Shown: one piece after another, positions 54,673 through 63,490 of the stretch
Layout of the letters: the number at the start of each line of letters is the position of its first letter
Position numbering within the stretch: position 1 is the stretch's first letter
Made by a program: the position numbers and the translations under genes
Source of the DNA: Nephrocerus scutellatus
Lineage: Eukaryota; Arthropoda; Insecta; Diptera; Pipunculidae
DNA length: 64,000 bases
Assembly: GCA_947095585.1 (NCBI GenBank)
Contig: OX352761.1
Coordinates: forward strand, 142,134,277-142,198,276
Reading direction: 5' to 3'
Notes under the pieces: generated by a model
The model's database searches: none
Told to the model about the DNA's origin: nothing
Seen by the model: the letters and a program-made list of their open reading frames with translations, nothing else

Positions 54673-55663
54673 GTAGATAGATAGATAGATAGAGAGATAG
54701 ACAGATAGATAAATAGATAGATAGATAGATAGAGGGATAGATAGATGGATAGTTAGATGGGTAGATAAAAGGGTAGATAGGGGGATAGCTAGGTAGGTAG
54801 GTAAATATATAGATAGCCGGATAGATGGGTGAATGGAAGGATAGATAGATAGGTAGGTGTATAGATAGATAGATAGAGAGATAGACAGATAGATAGATAG
54901 ATAGATAGTTAGATCGATAGAAGGATAGATGGAAGGATAGTTAGGTAGGTAGGTAAATAGATAGAGAGATAAATAGACGGATATATAGATAGATGGTTCG
55001 CTAGAAGGATAGTTAGGTGGATAGATTGGTGGGTGGATAGATAGATAGATAGATAGATAGAAGGATGGTCAGGTGGATGGATAGGTAGATGGATAGATAG
55101 ATAGATAGATAGATAGATAGTTAGATAGATGGATGGATAGATAGACAGATGTATAGATATATAGATAGACAGGTAGATAGATAGGTAGATAGATAGGTAG
55201 ATAGAAGGATAGTTGTGTAGATAGATAGATAGATAGATAGATGGATAAATAGATAGATAGGTAGATAGATAGATAGATAGGTAGATAGATAGATAGAGAG
55301 AAGACAGATAGATAAATAGATGGATAGATAGATAGAAGGATAGATAGATGGATAGTTAGATGGGTAGATAAAAGGGTAGATAGGAGGATAGCTAGATAGG
55401 TAGTTAAATATATAGATAGCCGGATGGATGGGTGAATGGAGGGATAGATAGTTGGGTAGGTGGATAGATAGATAGATAGATAGGTGGATAGGTAGATAGA
55501 AGGATAGTTAGGTAGATGGATAGGTAGGTAGTTAGGTGGATGGATAGATAGATAGCAGGATAGATAGATAGATAGCAGGATAGTTAGGTAGATAGGTAGA
55601 TATATATAGATAAATAGATAGGTAAGTAGATGGATAAGTGAATAGATGGATAGCTGGATAGAT

Positions 55664-56244
55664 GGATAGATGTATAGATAGGTAGATAGATAGTTGGTTA
55701 GATTGGTGTTATATGCTTAGGAATAGGTAGATGGATAGATAGAGAGATAAACGGATAGATGGATGGATGGATAGATAGAAGGATAGTTAGGTAGATAGAT
55801 TGGTAGGTTGATAGGTAGATAGATAGATAGATAGATATAGAGATAGATAGCGAGATAGAAAGCGAGATAGATAGATAGGTAGATAGGTAGATAGAAGGAT
55901 ATATACATAGATAGATGGATAGATCGATAGATAGGTGGGTAGATAGATAGATAGATAGATAGGTAGATAGATAGATAGATAGATAAATAGGTGGGAAGAT
56001 AGTCAGGTAGTTAGATAGATAGATAGAGAGATAGACAGATCGATAGATTGATAGATAGATTGGTAGATAGAAGGATAGTTAGATGGGTAGATAATTAGTT
56101 ATGTAGATATATAGATAAATAGATAGGTGAGTAGATAGATATGTAGATGGGTAGATATGTGAATAGAAGGATATATGGATAGATGTATAGATAGGTGGAT
56201 GGATAGTTGGTTAGATAGGTGTTATATGCTTAGGAATATAGGAT
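55664..56244. repeat. 513-bp-spaced duplication at the right edge of the GATA array
   Basis: The phrase GGATAGATGTATAGATAGG..GTTGGTTAGAT.GGTGTTATATGCTTAGGAATA occurs at 55664-55726 and again at 56177-56238. The second copy marks the end of GATA sequence. The rest of the 513 bp is GATA variants. Confidence 0.8.
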
Positions 56245-56515
56245 GATTAGGCATAATAACAGTATATAAGTAATATTTTAAGAAAGATCCATCAGAATTT
56301 TCGGCACATGGTTAATTTTGTTTCTGTAAGCCTAAAGTTGAGCTATGGCATGATTATGTGGTGTGATTTTTGGTATTCAATTTATTTTAATTAGTTGTCA
56401 GTCATTAACGACAAGGTTTCATATGTAAGTTCAATGCATTTTATGGTACCAGATGTTGGTAACAGAAACCTGGTATAAACACCCAAAAGTTTGGAATGTA
56501 TGAAAAATCCATATA

Positions 56516-56757
56516 CCAGCTGTGCTGTTGTAGCAAAAGTTTTATGGCATGTATGATTTCCGTTTTTTTAGTTATTTGGTTGAGCGAGGAAGTTTCAAGC
56601 CAGTTGTGTTGATGTAGAAGGGTTTAAAGGCATATATGGCTTTCGTTTTTTAATTGGTTGAATGAGGGATTCATAAACCATCTGTGCCGATGTAAGATAG
56701 GTTTTATGGCATGTATGGTTACCGTTTTGGTAAGTGGTTGTGAGGTTTCAGAAGTAT
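56516..56757. repeat. Three degenerate ~80-bp tandem repeats
   Basis: Monomers begin CCAGCTGTGCTG (56516), CCAGTTGTGTTG (56600) and CCATCTGTGCCG (56678). Each continues with TTTATGGCATGTATGG, then a TTCCGTTTT phrase, then TGGTTGAG. Confidence 0.75.
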
Positions 56758-56774
56758 GTGGCGAGTGTTTTTAT

Positions 56775-57040
56775 GAGTTTATGGCTTTGTATGTGCATCG
56801 AATTTACTTGGTTCATTCATTAAGGGTGGACTGCGTGTATAACACTTGGTATTTCGCGAGAATTTACCTTTTTCTTAATCGTATATGGCAAGTGAAGAAG
56901 TGTGTATTTTGTATGGCAAGTGAAGAAGTGTATATTTTTTTGGTTTATGGGTTTATGACTTTGTATGGGTATTGGGTTTTTTGGTTCATTCATTAATGGC
57001 AGACTGCATGTTATACACTTGGTATTTCCTGCGAGAGGAT
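56775..57040. repeat. Duplication with 174-bp spacing
   Basis: The block GTTTATGGCTTTGTATG..TTGGTTCATTCATTAA..ACACTTGGTATTTC at 56777 recurs at 56951 with scattered substitutions. It sits just upstream of the first gene's promoter. Confidence 0.75.
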
Positions 57041-57124
57041 CTATTTTCGTCGAATAGACAGGGATTGGTGTTTTGTCATTTAATTAATGAAAAAATATAT
57101 TAATTAGGATTATGTGAAATGGGG

Positions 57125-57132
57125 TATATAAA
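57125..57132 (+). promoter_or_regulatory. TATA box of the zinc-ribbon/SIM gene
   Basis: TATATAAA lies about 130 bp upstream of a consensus splice donor and 204 bp upstream of the ATG. A transcription start near 57155-57162 would fit the usual spacing. I saw no clear initiator element. Confidence 0.6.
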
Positions 57133-57255
57133 GGGTTGTAGGGGTGCGGATTTGTGTATTTGAGTTTATGGTTGTGGATGATCAATATAGCGTATAAACT
57201 TTTCCCGTAAGAAGAGGGACAATAAATTTGGGCCGTGATTAATTTAGTGAATCTG

Positions 57256-57327
57256 GTGAGTATGTGTTAATTGGTGTGAGAAAAGTGTTGTATAAAAGTT
57301 AAACTTCATTTACTCTTTTATTTTCAG
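57256..57327 (+). other. 5'-UTR intron of the zinc-ribbon/SIM gene (72 bp)
   Basis: Donor CTG|GTGAGT at 57256 and acceptor TTTTATTTTCAG ending at 57327. The ATG follows after a single T. In the spliced message an in-frame TGA (57248-57250) precedes the ATG, so the coding region cannot start earlier. Confidence 0.65.
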
Positions 57328-57328
57328 T

Positions 57329-58048
57329 ATGAAAATGGTAGCAAATGGTCTTCCCACATTGGTGTGTTTGAACTGTGGACGCGCTGGCTGTTCTGGAATG
57401 AGACTGTTCAAGGCATTGCGACATACGATAAGGTGCCAGAATTGTGGACGGTACCATTGGGGAAGGGGCACAGTTGGAGATCCATTTCTGCTGTCGCCTA
57501 CATCGTGTTCCTCAGAAATTGTCATTGTGGATGATGAAGAGGAAGTACGGATAAGTGGCGATTCCGGAGGTTCCTCCATGTAAGTAAACTCCATTATTGT
57601 TTAGAATAGTTCCTCATTTTAGGAGTATATACTTGAATGTATCAATCAACTGATTAATTCTTATCCGTCTCTGTTCCATTTTAGACGATTGCAATCGAGA
57701 CAAAGCGTAGAGGCCATGGCGACAACAAGTACATGCGCAGAAGGAGTCATGAGCGGACAGTTGGAGAGAAGCCAAGAGATGGTGTCGGTGGATGACATTT
57801 TAAATATGTTTGAGGGCTCCAGTGACACCGATATAATGTTGGTAGAAGCTGGGATTGCACAAGAATCCACCCTTTTGGACCAGACTTCGTCTACAGCGGA
57901 GATTGTTGTGACTGTTGGAGAGATGGATGCTGAGTCAGAACCTTCAGATGTGCAGTTTGTGGAGATAGCCGAAGGATCAGTCGATGCAGTAGATGGACAT
58001 CTGGAAGGTGTGTGTGTGGAAGATTGGGAAGTGGAATGGGAAATGTAA
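57329..58048 (+). CDS. Small acidic protein with zinc-ribbon-like N-terminus and SIM-like motifs (two coding exons)
   Basis: The predicted coding exons are 57329-57579 and 57685-58048. Splicing at AT|GTAAGT and TTTTAG|AC keeps the frame and gives 204 aa; without splicing the frame stops after 84 codons. Residues 13-39 hold CLNC..C and CQNC (Cys13, 16, 21, 36, 39), a CxxC-x19-CxxC arrangement typical of small zinc ribbons. Residues 63-72, EIVIVDDEEE, are a near-textbook SUMO-interacting motif. Weaker hydrophobic-plus-acidic stretches lie at 133-138, 156-161 and 173-178. VDDILNMFEG (119-128) resembles an acidic activation segment. The C-terminal half is strongly acidic and probably disordered. 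I do not recognise the family. Its position 0.65 kb upstream of the reverse transcriptase gene's TATA box, on the same strand and with the same architecture, suggests a partner protein or adaptor, but this is inference. Confidence 0.68.
57580..57684 (+). other. Coding intron of the zinc-ribbon/SIM gene (105 bp)
   Basis: GTAAGT donor at 57580 and a pyrimidine-rich CTGTTCCATTTTAG acceptor ending at 57684. It interrupts an isoleucine codon (AT|A). The frame continuing exactly into a long downstream open frame is the main support. Confidence 0.72.
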
Positions 58049-58128
58049 TATAATTTTGAGATATTTTACTAGGTATGTAAATAATCTCTTGTTGTAGTAT
58101 TAATGGGGTGCTTTTGTCTTAATATGTG

Positions 58129-58168
58129 AATAAAATCATGTTATTTTTTGATTTTTTTGAAAAATAAA
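58129..58168 (+). terminator. Poly(A) signals of the zinc-ribbon/SIM gene
   Basis: AATAAA at 58129-58134 and again at 58163-58168, 80-115 bp after the stop codon, followed by T-rich sequence. This indicates a transcript separate from the reverse transcriptase gene. Confidence 0.6.
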
Positions 58169-58199
58169 CTGTAAATATTCGTTATAAATATTTGAATTG

Positions 58200-58690
58200 T
58201 GTATTTAATCATCCTTTTCTTTTTCTTTTACGAAAACTTTTGTGGTTGTGTTTTTGCTGTACCTGTATTTCGTTTCTCGGAGTATAATACTTATTGTTAT
58301 GTGGGGCTCGGGTTGAATTGTTTGTAGGTTGTATTCCAGTTGGGGTGTGTAGCCGTTCAGGCTGAAACATGATTGGTATGTTCAATCTGAAGATATGTGT
58401 TTGACGTTAGGTTGCTATTGCTGATTCGCTTTTCTAATAATTTTTAACCAAAGTAGGGTGTGGGTTTTACACAAAATGCCTCGTGTTGCGTAATCATTTT
58501 TTGTGCAGGTGTATGTCTTTAAAAGGTTATTGGTCGTTATGCGTATATTTTTTTATATAAACCCTCGTATGGGTGATTAGTGGCGTGATGGACGCCTAAT
58601 TATTGCGGTAAGAGGTTTCCAGGTATGGTTGTAATTTTCCTCTCAGGGGAGGTAAGAGAGTTAGGTAGGCTGTTATGTTTTTAACTTAAT
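58200..58690. other. Intergenic stretch, nothing recognised
   Basis: G/T-rich, single copy in the window, no open frame of note and no repeat that I can see. It presumably holds the upstream regulatory region of the reverse transcriptase gene. Confidence 0.5.
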
Positions 58691-58691
58691 G

Positions 58692-58699
58692 TATATAAG
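58692..58699 (+). promoter_or_regulatory. TATA box of the reverse transcriptase gene
   Basis: TATATAAG in a GTATATAAGG context. A start near 58722-58730 would give a leader exon of about 490 bases. The leader contains short upstream frames (for example ATGAGTGAGTAA near 58745) and a TTGTGA/TCACAA inverted repeat at 58961-58981. Confidence 0.55.
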
Positions 58700-59215
58700 G
58701 ATAGGCCTGTGAAAATACGTGTACATTCGTTTTTTGGTATTCTATGAGTGAGTAACTCGTTGATCAAAGGAAAACGTCAGCAGAATTGTTATCTAAGGTG
58801 ATTTAAAACCATAAAGTAAATAGTTCATTGTGGCATTTTTTTTAAAAAAACATAAAAAATAATCTAATTAGCTAGTATAAAGCTTCGATTATAAGTCGGA
58901 TTGTTTATATAAATCTCTGAAAAGGGTTTATCGTGTGGTCGAGTTAAGTGAGCGGTGTGATTGTGAGATTCAAGATCACAAGTAGGACAAATTGAAGCTG
59001 TGAAAAATAGTGTGTGGAGATCGCTTAGTCTGATCAGTGTTAGATCGTTCAGTGAGAAACCCGTGTGTATAGCAGTTGTGAGTACGAGTGTGGATCGTCG
59101 TGTATGGTTAAGCCGTAGGACCCTGCGTGGATCACGTTGTTGTGTTCAAGATAGTCTGAGGAATTTGGAGATCGTTCTTCTACGTGTGTAAAGGATCAGA
59201 AACACGTGGACGGTG

Positions 59216-59378
59216 GTGAGTGGTAATTTTGGTCATATAATTGTATATATATATATCTATTAGCCATTGTGGTTTTTTCCGTTTATATTTCGCATTTGTA
59301 TTAGGTGTGGTATTCGCCACTGTCTTTTCCGAAAAAACGTTAAGTTTGGGTATCGTTATCGTCATTTTATTTGTATAG
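59216..59378 (+). other. 5'-UTR intron of the reverse transcriptase gene (163 bp)
   Basis: Donor GTGAGT at 59216 and acceptor TTTTATTTGTATAG ending at 59378, directly abutting the ATG. In the spliced message the upstream frame has a TAA at 59189-59191 and no ATG after it, so 59379 is the natural start. PLEs that retain introns are known, so an intron does not by itself argue for a host gene. Confidence 0.6.
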
Positions 59379-61880
59379 ATGGCTTTGCACGAAGTGCCTG
59401 GGGGTTTCTTCAATTTAACCTCCATAGATGTACCTGTCAATGTGCAAATGTTACTTAGTTACGGGCCAAAATTTGTATTACCTCGTAAGTTTGGGATTAT
59501 GGAGTATTTAGAGATGCAAGATATAATTTTCCAACGAATATTGGCAAAGTATGGGGGCGTAGTTCCTATGAGTAGCGATGATTTTAACACCATGATGCGT
59601 CCTTTGAGGGATTTGGTCAAGGGTATGGGAAATTTGGAGCCATATCAGTTTCGTCTCCTTGAGTTTTACGAAGAGGCAATGGGTTTTCTAAGGGGTAATA
59701 GGGATCTACTTATAGTGCAAGCTGATAAAGGGAAAATCACAACTTTGATGTATGCGGAAGAGTATGCATCAAAGATGAATGCATTAGTGTCAAAGGGAGT
59801 TGAGGCTGGGGTTTACTGTGAAGTAGGGGGAAGTATGTCTTTGAAGAAGAAGGCTTTACGGGATACCTTTAGATTCTTGCGTGGACAGGTTCTGGATTCA
59901 TTGAAAGAATCTCGGACTAGTTTGCCTTATAAAGTTTCCAAAGCCTTGGGTGTGGCTGATAAGGATAGTCTTTCATTGCCATATCTTTATGGTATGATAA
60001 AGTTACATAAAAAAGATAAGCCATGTAGGCCAATTGTGAGTACTCGATATTGGATAAGTGCGTCTGTGCAAAAATTGCTTCACATTATGTTATCGGATTT
60101 CCGTAAGAATGGTGATTATAATCTACGGAACATTTATATGTTGCCCAACATGTTGTCAGAAGTAGAATGTGTGGACGGTTATGCTTTTATAAAGGTGGAT
60201 ATAGTGGATATGTTCACTCGTATCCCTAGAGATGGTTTGATGGCCATTATAATGGAGTATATAGGGAGAAGCAATTATGTCAATCCATTTGGGTTGAGTG
60301 TCGTTTTGTTGAAGAGGTTGTTGGCATTCGATCTGGAAGAGTTGTCTTATGTGACGTATGCTGGTAGGATTTATCAGCAAAAGAAGGGTCTCCCCCAAGG
60401 GGGTTGTAATTCAACACTCTACGCGGAATTATATGTGGATTACCAGATGGAGAGGTGTAGGTCACATATGTGGCAAAAATTGGGAGTTCGGTTTTTCACG
60501 AAGTATGTGGATGATTTTTTGTTTTACTTGCCTGTGGGGGAAGTGGAGGGATTCCCAAAATGGTTATCGAATGAGTTGTCCTTGGAGGTGACTGTGGATC
60601 GAGAAGAAGACTTTGAGGGCAATGTCGGTATAAATTACTTAGATTATTGGATATTGAGGGATGTTAGAAATCGTCGATTCGAGTACTGTCAATATCGCAA
60701 GCCATTTGCTTCACGTAGGATGTTGAATTACCGTTCAAATCAACCGGTCTTCCAGAAAAGGGCTACCTGCATGACGCTTATGAAAAATGTGTTGAAACGG
60801 ACGAGTGTACGTTTTTTGTGGCGTGATTTGGAGGAGGCAAGATTGACCATGGAAGAGAATGGTTATCCTACTTTATGGGTTCGTCAGGTAATCACACGGT
60901 GTATAACCAGTAGGTTAGATAGTGAGAAAGAGCCTCTCTGTGTATCTATGTTAAGTTCTTATAGATCGCAGCATGGTTTGTCGATGGTAGAGCCTCAATT
61001 GAGGTTATTGAAGCCCCGTGGGGCGTCCTGGTATGATACCAAGCGAATACCTGTCTACCTAGGTGCTGCTATGGATAAATGGATGAGGTCTGTAGTGGGT
61101 TATTGGGATTTAGAAAAAAGCATATATAGGAACTCCTCTACTGTCTTTTGTGATTTACACATGAGTCTCCGTGGCACCGATCCTACATGTGATATAGCTC
61201 AGAAATGGGTGGAGATTTGTTGTGGGAATTGTAGATTAGTATTCGTGGTGTGCACATTGGATATATCTTCTGTGGTGCGTCTGGAGATGGAGGATGTGAA
61301 ATCTCCGTTGTATTTGCATGTGCAAAAGTCCGGGCATGAGCCTCTAGCCGAGGTGAGAGTGTTGTCCAAGGGTGCTCATGAATCAATGGAGGATTATTTG
61401 GTGTTGCATAGGGCATTATGTGATGTAGATGGGTTTGATTGTATTCTTCCTTTTAAGCCTCGTAGGTCTTTGAATAAGCGTCAGTTGGGAGACTTACGGC
61501 AGTGTATCGATGAGGTAAAAGGGGTTTCGGATAGTAGTGGGCACGTGCTGGAGAGTGTCCGTGGTTTCGATGGGTTGGGAATTGAAGTTATTGCGGGGTT
61601 AGCTGATCCGGATGACGGTGATTTTCAAGATATATATGTAGATGTGGGTGAGCTAGGGGATGTGGATATGGACGAGCTAGGGGATGATGAGGATAATAGG
61701 CCAGTGGGGGTCGCGGCAGAAGTGGAGATGAGTAGTTGTGTATCTGTTTCCCCTCGGTGGGCAGGAGAATTCGTGGATGAGGTTTTGGGTAGGGAGCGTG
61801 GTAATCCAAGGACTGGTATGTGTAGGAAGAGGCGTTGGAAGGAAAATAGAAAACGTAAATATGAATCAGGGTTGATGTAA
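59379..61880 (+). CDS. Penelope-like element reverse transcriptase, endonuclease-less, 833 aa
   Basis: Predicted RNA-templated DNA polymerase of the PLE group, the sister group of telomerase reverse transcriptase. The N-terminal part carries the PLE signatures GPKF (29-32) and ADKG (115-118). Fingers: YLYGMIKLHKKDKPCRPIVS (202-221). Palm motif A: KVDIVDMFTRIP (272-283, Asp274). Motif B: YQQKKGLPQGGCNS (332-345). Motif C: YVDDFLFYLP (376-385, Asp378 and Asp379). Next is INYLDYWI (418-425), then a PLE thumb signature YRKPF..NYRSNQPVFQKR (439-461). All catalytic residues are present and the frame is unbroken, so it could be active. Residues 480-740 are unassigned, with a Cys cluster at 604-625. 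I see no GIY-YIG or CCHH endonuclease at either end. An acidic stretch (742-773, with SIM-like DIYVDVGE) and a basic, nuclear-localisation-like tail (816-827) close the protein. Alternative: a domesticated host copy. Confidence 0.95.
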   Translation: MALHEVPGGFFNLTSIDVPVNVQMLLSYGPKFVLPRKFGIMEYLEMQDIIFQRILAKYGGVVPMSSDDFNTMMRPLRDLVKGMGNLEPYQFRLLEFYEEAMGFLRGNRDLLIVQADKGKITTLMYAEEYASKMNALVSKGVEAGVYCEVGGSMSLKKKALRDTFRFLRGQVLDSLKESRTSLPYKVSKALGVADKDSLSLPYLYGMIKLHKKDKPCRPIVSTRYWISASVQKLLHIMLSDFRKNGDYNLRNIYMLPNMLSEVECVDGYAFIKVDIVDMFTRIPRDGLMAIIMEYIGRSNYVNPFGLSVVLLKRLLAFDLEELSYVTYAGRIYQQKKGLPQGGCNSTLYAELYVDYQMERCRSHMWQKLGVRFFTKYVDDFLFYLPVGEVEGFPKWLSNELSLEVTVDREEDFEGNVGINYLDYWILRDVRNRRFEYCQYRKPFASRRMLNYRSNQPVFQKRATCMTLMKNVLKRTSVRFLWRDLEEARLTMEENGYPTLWVRQVITRCITSRLDSEKEPLCVSMLSSYRSQHGLSMVEPQLRLLKPRGASWYDTKRIPVYLGAAMDKWMRSVVGYWDLEKSIYRNSSTVFCDLHMSLRGTDPTCDIAQKWVEICCGNCRLVFVVCTLDISSVVRLEMEDVKSPLYLHVQKSGHEPLAEVRVLSKGAHESMEDYLVLHRALCDVDGFDCILPFKPRRSLNKRQLGDLRQCIDEVKGVSDSSGHVLESVRGFDGLGIEVIAGLADPDDGDFQDIYVDVGELGDVDMDELGDDEDNRPVGVAAEVEMSSCVSVSPRWAGEFVDEVLGRERGNPRTGMCRKRRWKENRKRKYESGLM

Positions 61881-62002
61881 ATTCAGATGTGTTTTGAAAG
61901 CATGATATTTGGGCTAGTGGATAGGTGAATTGCTGGTGTTGGAATTTTTTGTATTGGTCATTATATCTGGTCCTTCTTGGACCTGGGTGGTTTTGGATTC
62001 TT

Positions 62003-62782
62003 GTTGGTTCCAATACTGGTTCAATGCTTTATCTCAGGGTTCAAATCTGTATATTAGGTGGGAAGGATTTTAAACCTTACATAATAGCAATAAATATTCA
62101 TTAGTAAGGACTTATAATTGAGGTTTTTAACTCAGAATCGTAACCGGTTTCAAGGTTAGACCATAAGAGGATCGCTGGGCCAAAGTCAAGAACCGAAATA
62201 AAAGTTATATTTGGTTTGACGACTGGATCCCGATATAAGAAGGTCGAAAAATCAAGGTCAACAACCGAAAATACAAACCGAGGATAAAAGGCAAAAGCAG
62301 AAATAAAAATTATAAAAACAAAGCCAAAAATAAAAATGGAGGTTAAAGACGGCGTGAGTTTTTTTGTTGCAAACGTCATGTAGAAAGATGTAAAGGCGAC
62401 ATGAGTTTGGTTGTAAAAGGCGCGTAAGAGGAAGCTGTTTTTGAAAAACCAATAATTTTGAACCTATGTATCTGGTGCGAAAAACGCTGTGTAAACATAA
62501 TTGGATAGTGTGGATTTTTGGTTCTCGATTCAGATAAGGTTTCAATCCATAAGTATTAACAATGGAGCCCTAAGAGATTAAGTCTTAAGAGCTTACAATC
62601 AATTTTCTACATAAAGGAAGCATAAGTAACCAATCATAAAAACAATCATAAAGGAGCCATTACATACAGTATACAAGCACTCATGGTGTCTCGCAATTAA
62701 GTCGTAAGTGGCCTCGGGATCAATCTTGGCATGAGAGAATCAATCAAATGAAATCAGATACAGAATCATGATTATCGGTTAT
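62003..62782 (+). repeat. Downstream tandem monomer 1 (about 780 bp)
   Basis: Begins GTTCCAATACTGGTTCAATG and runs through AGGGTTCAAATCTGTATATTAGG (62036), the AATAAA phrase, an A-rich block (62250-62340) and GAGTTTTTTTGTTGCAAACGTCATGTAGAAAGATG (62355 onward). No gene; the small minus-strand frames have no domain I recognise. Confidence 0.75.
62089..62094 (+). terminator. Poly(A) signal of the reverse transcriptase gene
   Basis: AATAAA about 209 bp after the stop codon. It lies inside the first of the downstream repeat monomers. The second monomer keeps AATAAA at 62863-62868; the third has AATAAG. Confidence 0.6.
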
Positions 62783-62790
62783 GTTCCAAT
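62700..62790. repeat. Dispersed ~100-bp satellite relative inside the downstream monomers
   Basis: GGCCTCGGGATCAATCTTGGCATGAG and the following ATCAATCAA phrase resemble core 1250-1290. An equivalent block (GGCTTCGGGGTTGACCTTGGCGTGAG) lies at about 63424-63470. Divergence is high, so I call it a family relative rather than a copy. Confidence 0.5.
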
Positions 62791-63490
62791 ATTGGTTCAA
62801 GATTTTTCTCAGGGTTCAAAACTATATATTAGGTGGAAAAGACCTACTCTATATATGCTGGCAATAAAGACTCATTGTTGTGGTCTCATAATGAAGGTTT
62901 CCCAATCAGATTCGTAATCAGTTTAAAAATTAGAACATAGAACATTGACCGCAATTTTAAAATCGAAAATGGTTAGAAGGCTGAATTCTGACATAAGAAG
63001 GTCAATAACCAAGAGTTAGAAAAGGAAAATAGAAAAACGAAATTAGGGTCAAAAATAAAATTAAAATTAAAGATAAATAAATAAAAGGAAATTTAACCAA
63101 ACGATGTGAGTTTGGATGAAAACGTCATGTTGAATGTTGTTAAAACGACGTAAATTTGGTTGTAGAATTCAAGTAAGAGGATGCTGCTGCGTAACATTAA
63201 TTTTGGTACTTGTGTACATAGTGTGTAATCGTGATTGCATACAGTAAGGTCTTGAAGATTTTTATATAATAGAGTCTCACAATCAATATGTTCCAATAGT
63301 AGAGTCAATAGAAAACAGTCATAGAAAAGTCACAGTCAACAGTAGAGGCATATGAAAAGTAATGACATACAACTTTCATAATCAGTGCATAACACTGACA
63401 GAGTCTCGTAATTAAATCTTAATTGGCTTCGGGGTTGACCTTGGCGTGAGTGGATCAATCAACTAAGGCCGAGATTAAAGTTATGAGCCA
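62783..63490 (+). repeat. Downstream tandem monomer 2 (about 710 bp)
   Basis: Begins GTTCCAATATTGGTTCAAG and follows monomer 1 in the same order with many substitutions and indels. Its A-rich block lies near 63010-63090 and its AACGTCATGTTGAATG phrase near 63120. Confidence 0.72.

Larger units (their letters stand above)
48894..56244. repeat. GATA/TAGA microsatellite array with higher-order structure
   Basis: About 7.3 kb of (TAGA)n interspersed with recurring variants such as AGAAGGATAG, GGTGGATGGATAG, GGTGGGTAGATAG and GAGAGATAGACAGATAG. The same variant order recurs at kilobase distances, so blocks were copied as higher-order units rather than by simple slippage. The minus strand reads as long Ile-Tyr-Leu-Ser runs, which is an artefact of the TCTA repeat. 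Two islands of complex sequence (about 49262-49580 and 51583-52670) interrupt it. Confidence 0.96.
56245..57120. other. Gene-less stretch upstream of the first gene, degenerate short repeats
   Basis: G/T-rich sequence that holds the two small repeat groups listed separately, a 28-bp direct repeat (GTATGGCAAGTGAAGAAGTG, near 56885 and 56912), and an AT-rich inverted repeat (TTAATTAATG..ATTAATTA, about 57080-57107) just upstream of the TATA box. An open frame at 56658-56996 lies across the repeats and I do not accept it as a gene. Confidence 0.6.

Noticed and set aside
48894..56244. CRISPR-like array
   Set aside because: Tetranucleotide repeats in a eukaryotic-type sequence, with no constant repeat and unique spacer pattern and no cas genes.
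56658..56996. 112-codon + strand frame upstream of the first gene
   Set aside because: It lies across the 80-bp and 174-bp duplications, has no domain and an odd Cys/Tyr/Phe-rich composition, and has no TATA box or splice sites placed to use it.
57310..57594. Minus-strand frames opposite both genes (for example 57310-57594, 57661-57870, 60156-60465, 61183-61416, 61588-62013)
   Set aside because: Shadows of the + strand coding exons. The + strand products carry recognisable motifs and these do not.
59379..61880. Calling the 833-aa protein telomerase itself
   Set aside because: Motifs B and C look TERT-like, but the GPKF/ADKG N-terminus, the KLHK..RPIVS fingers and the thumb signature are those of PLEs, and no TERT RNA-binding domain is evident.
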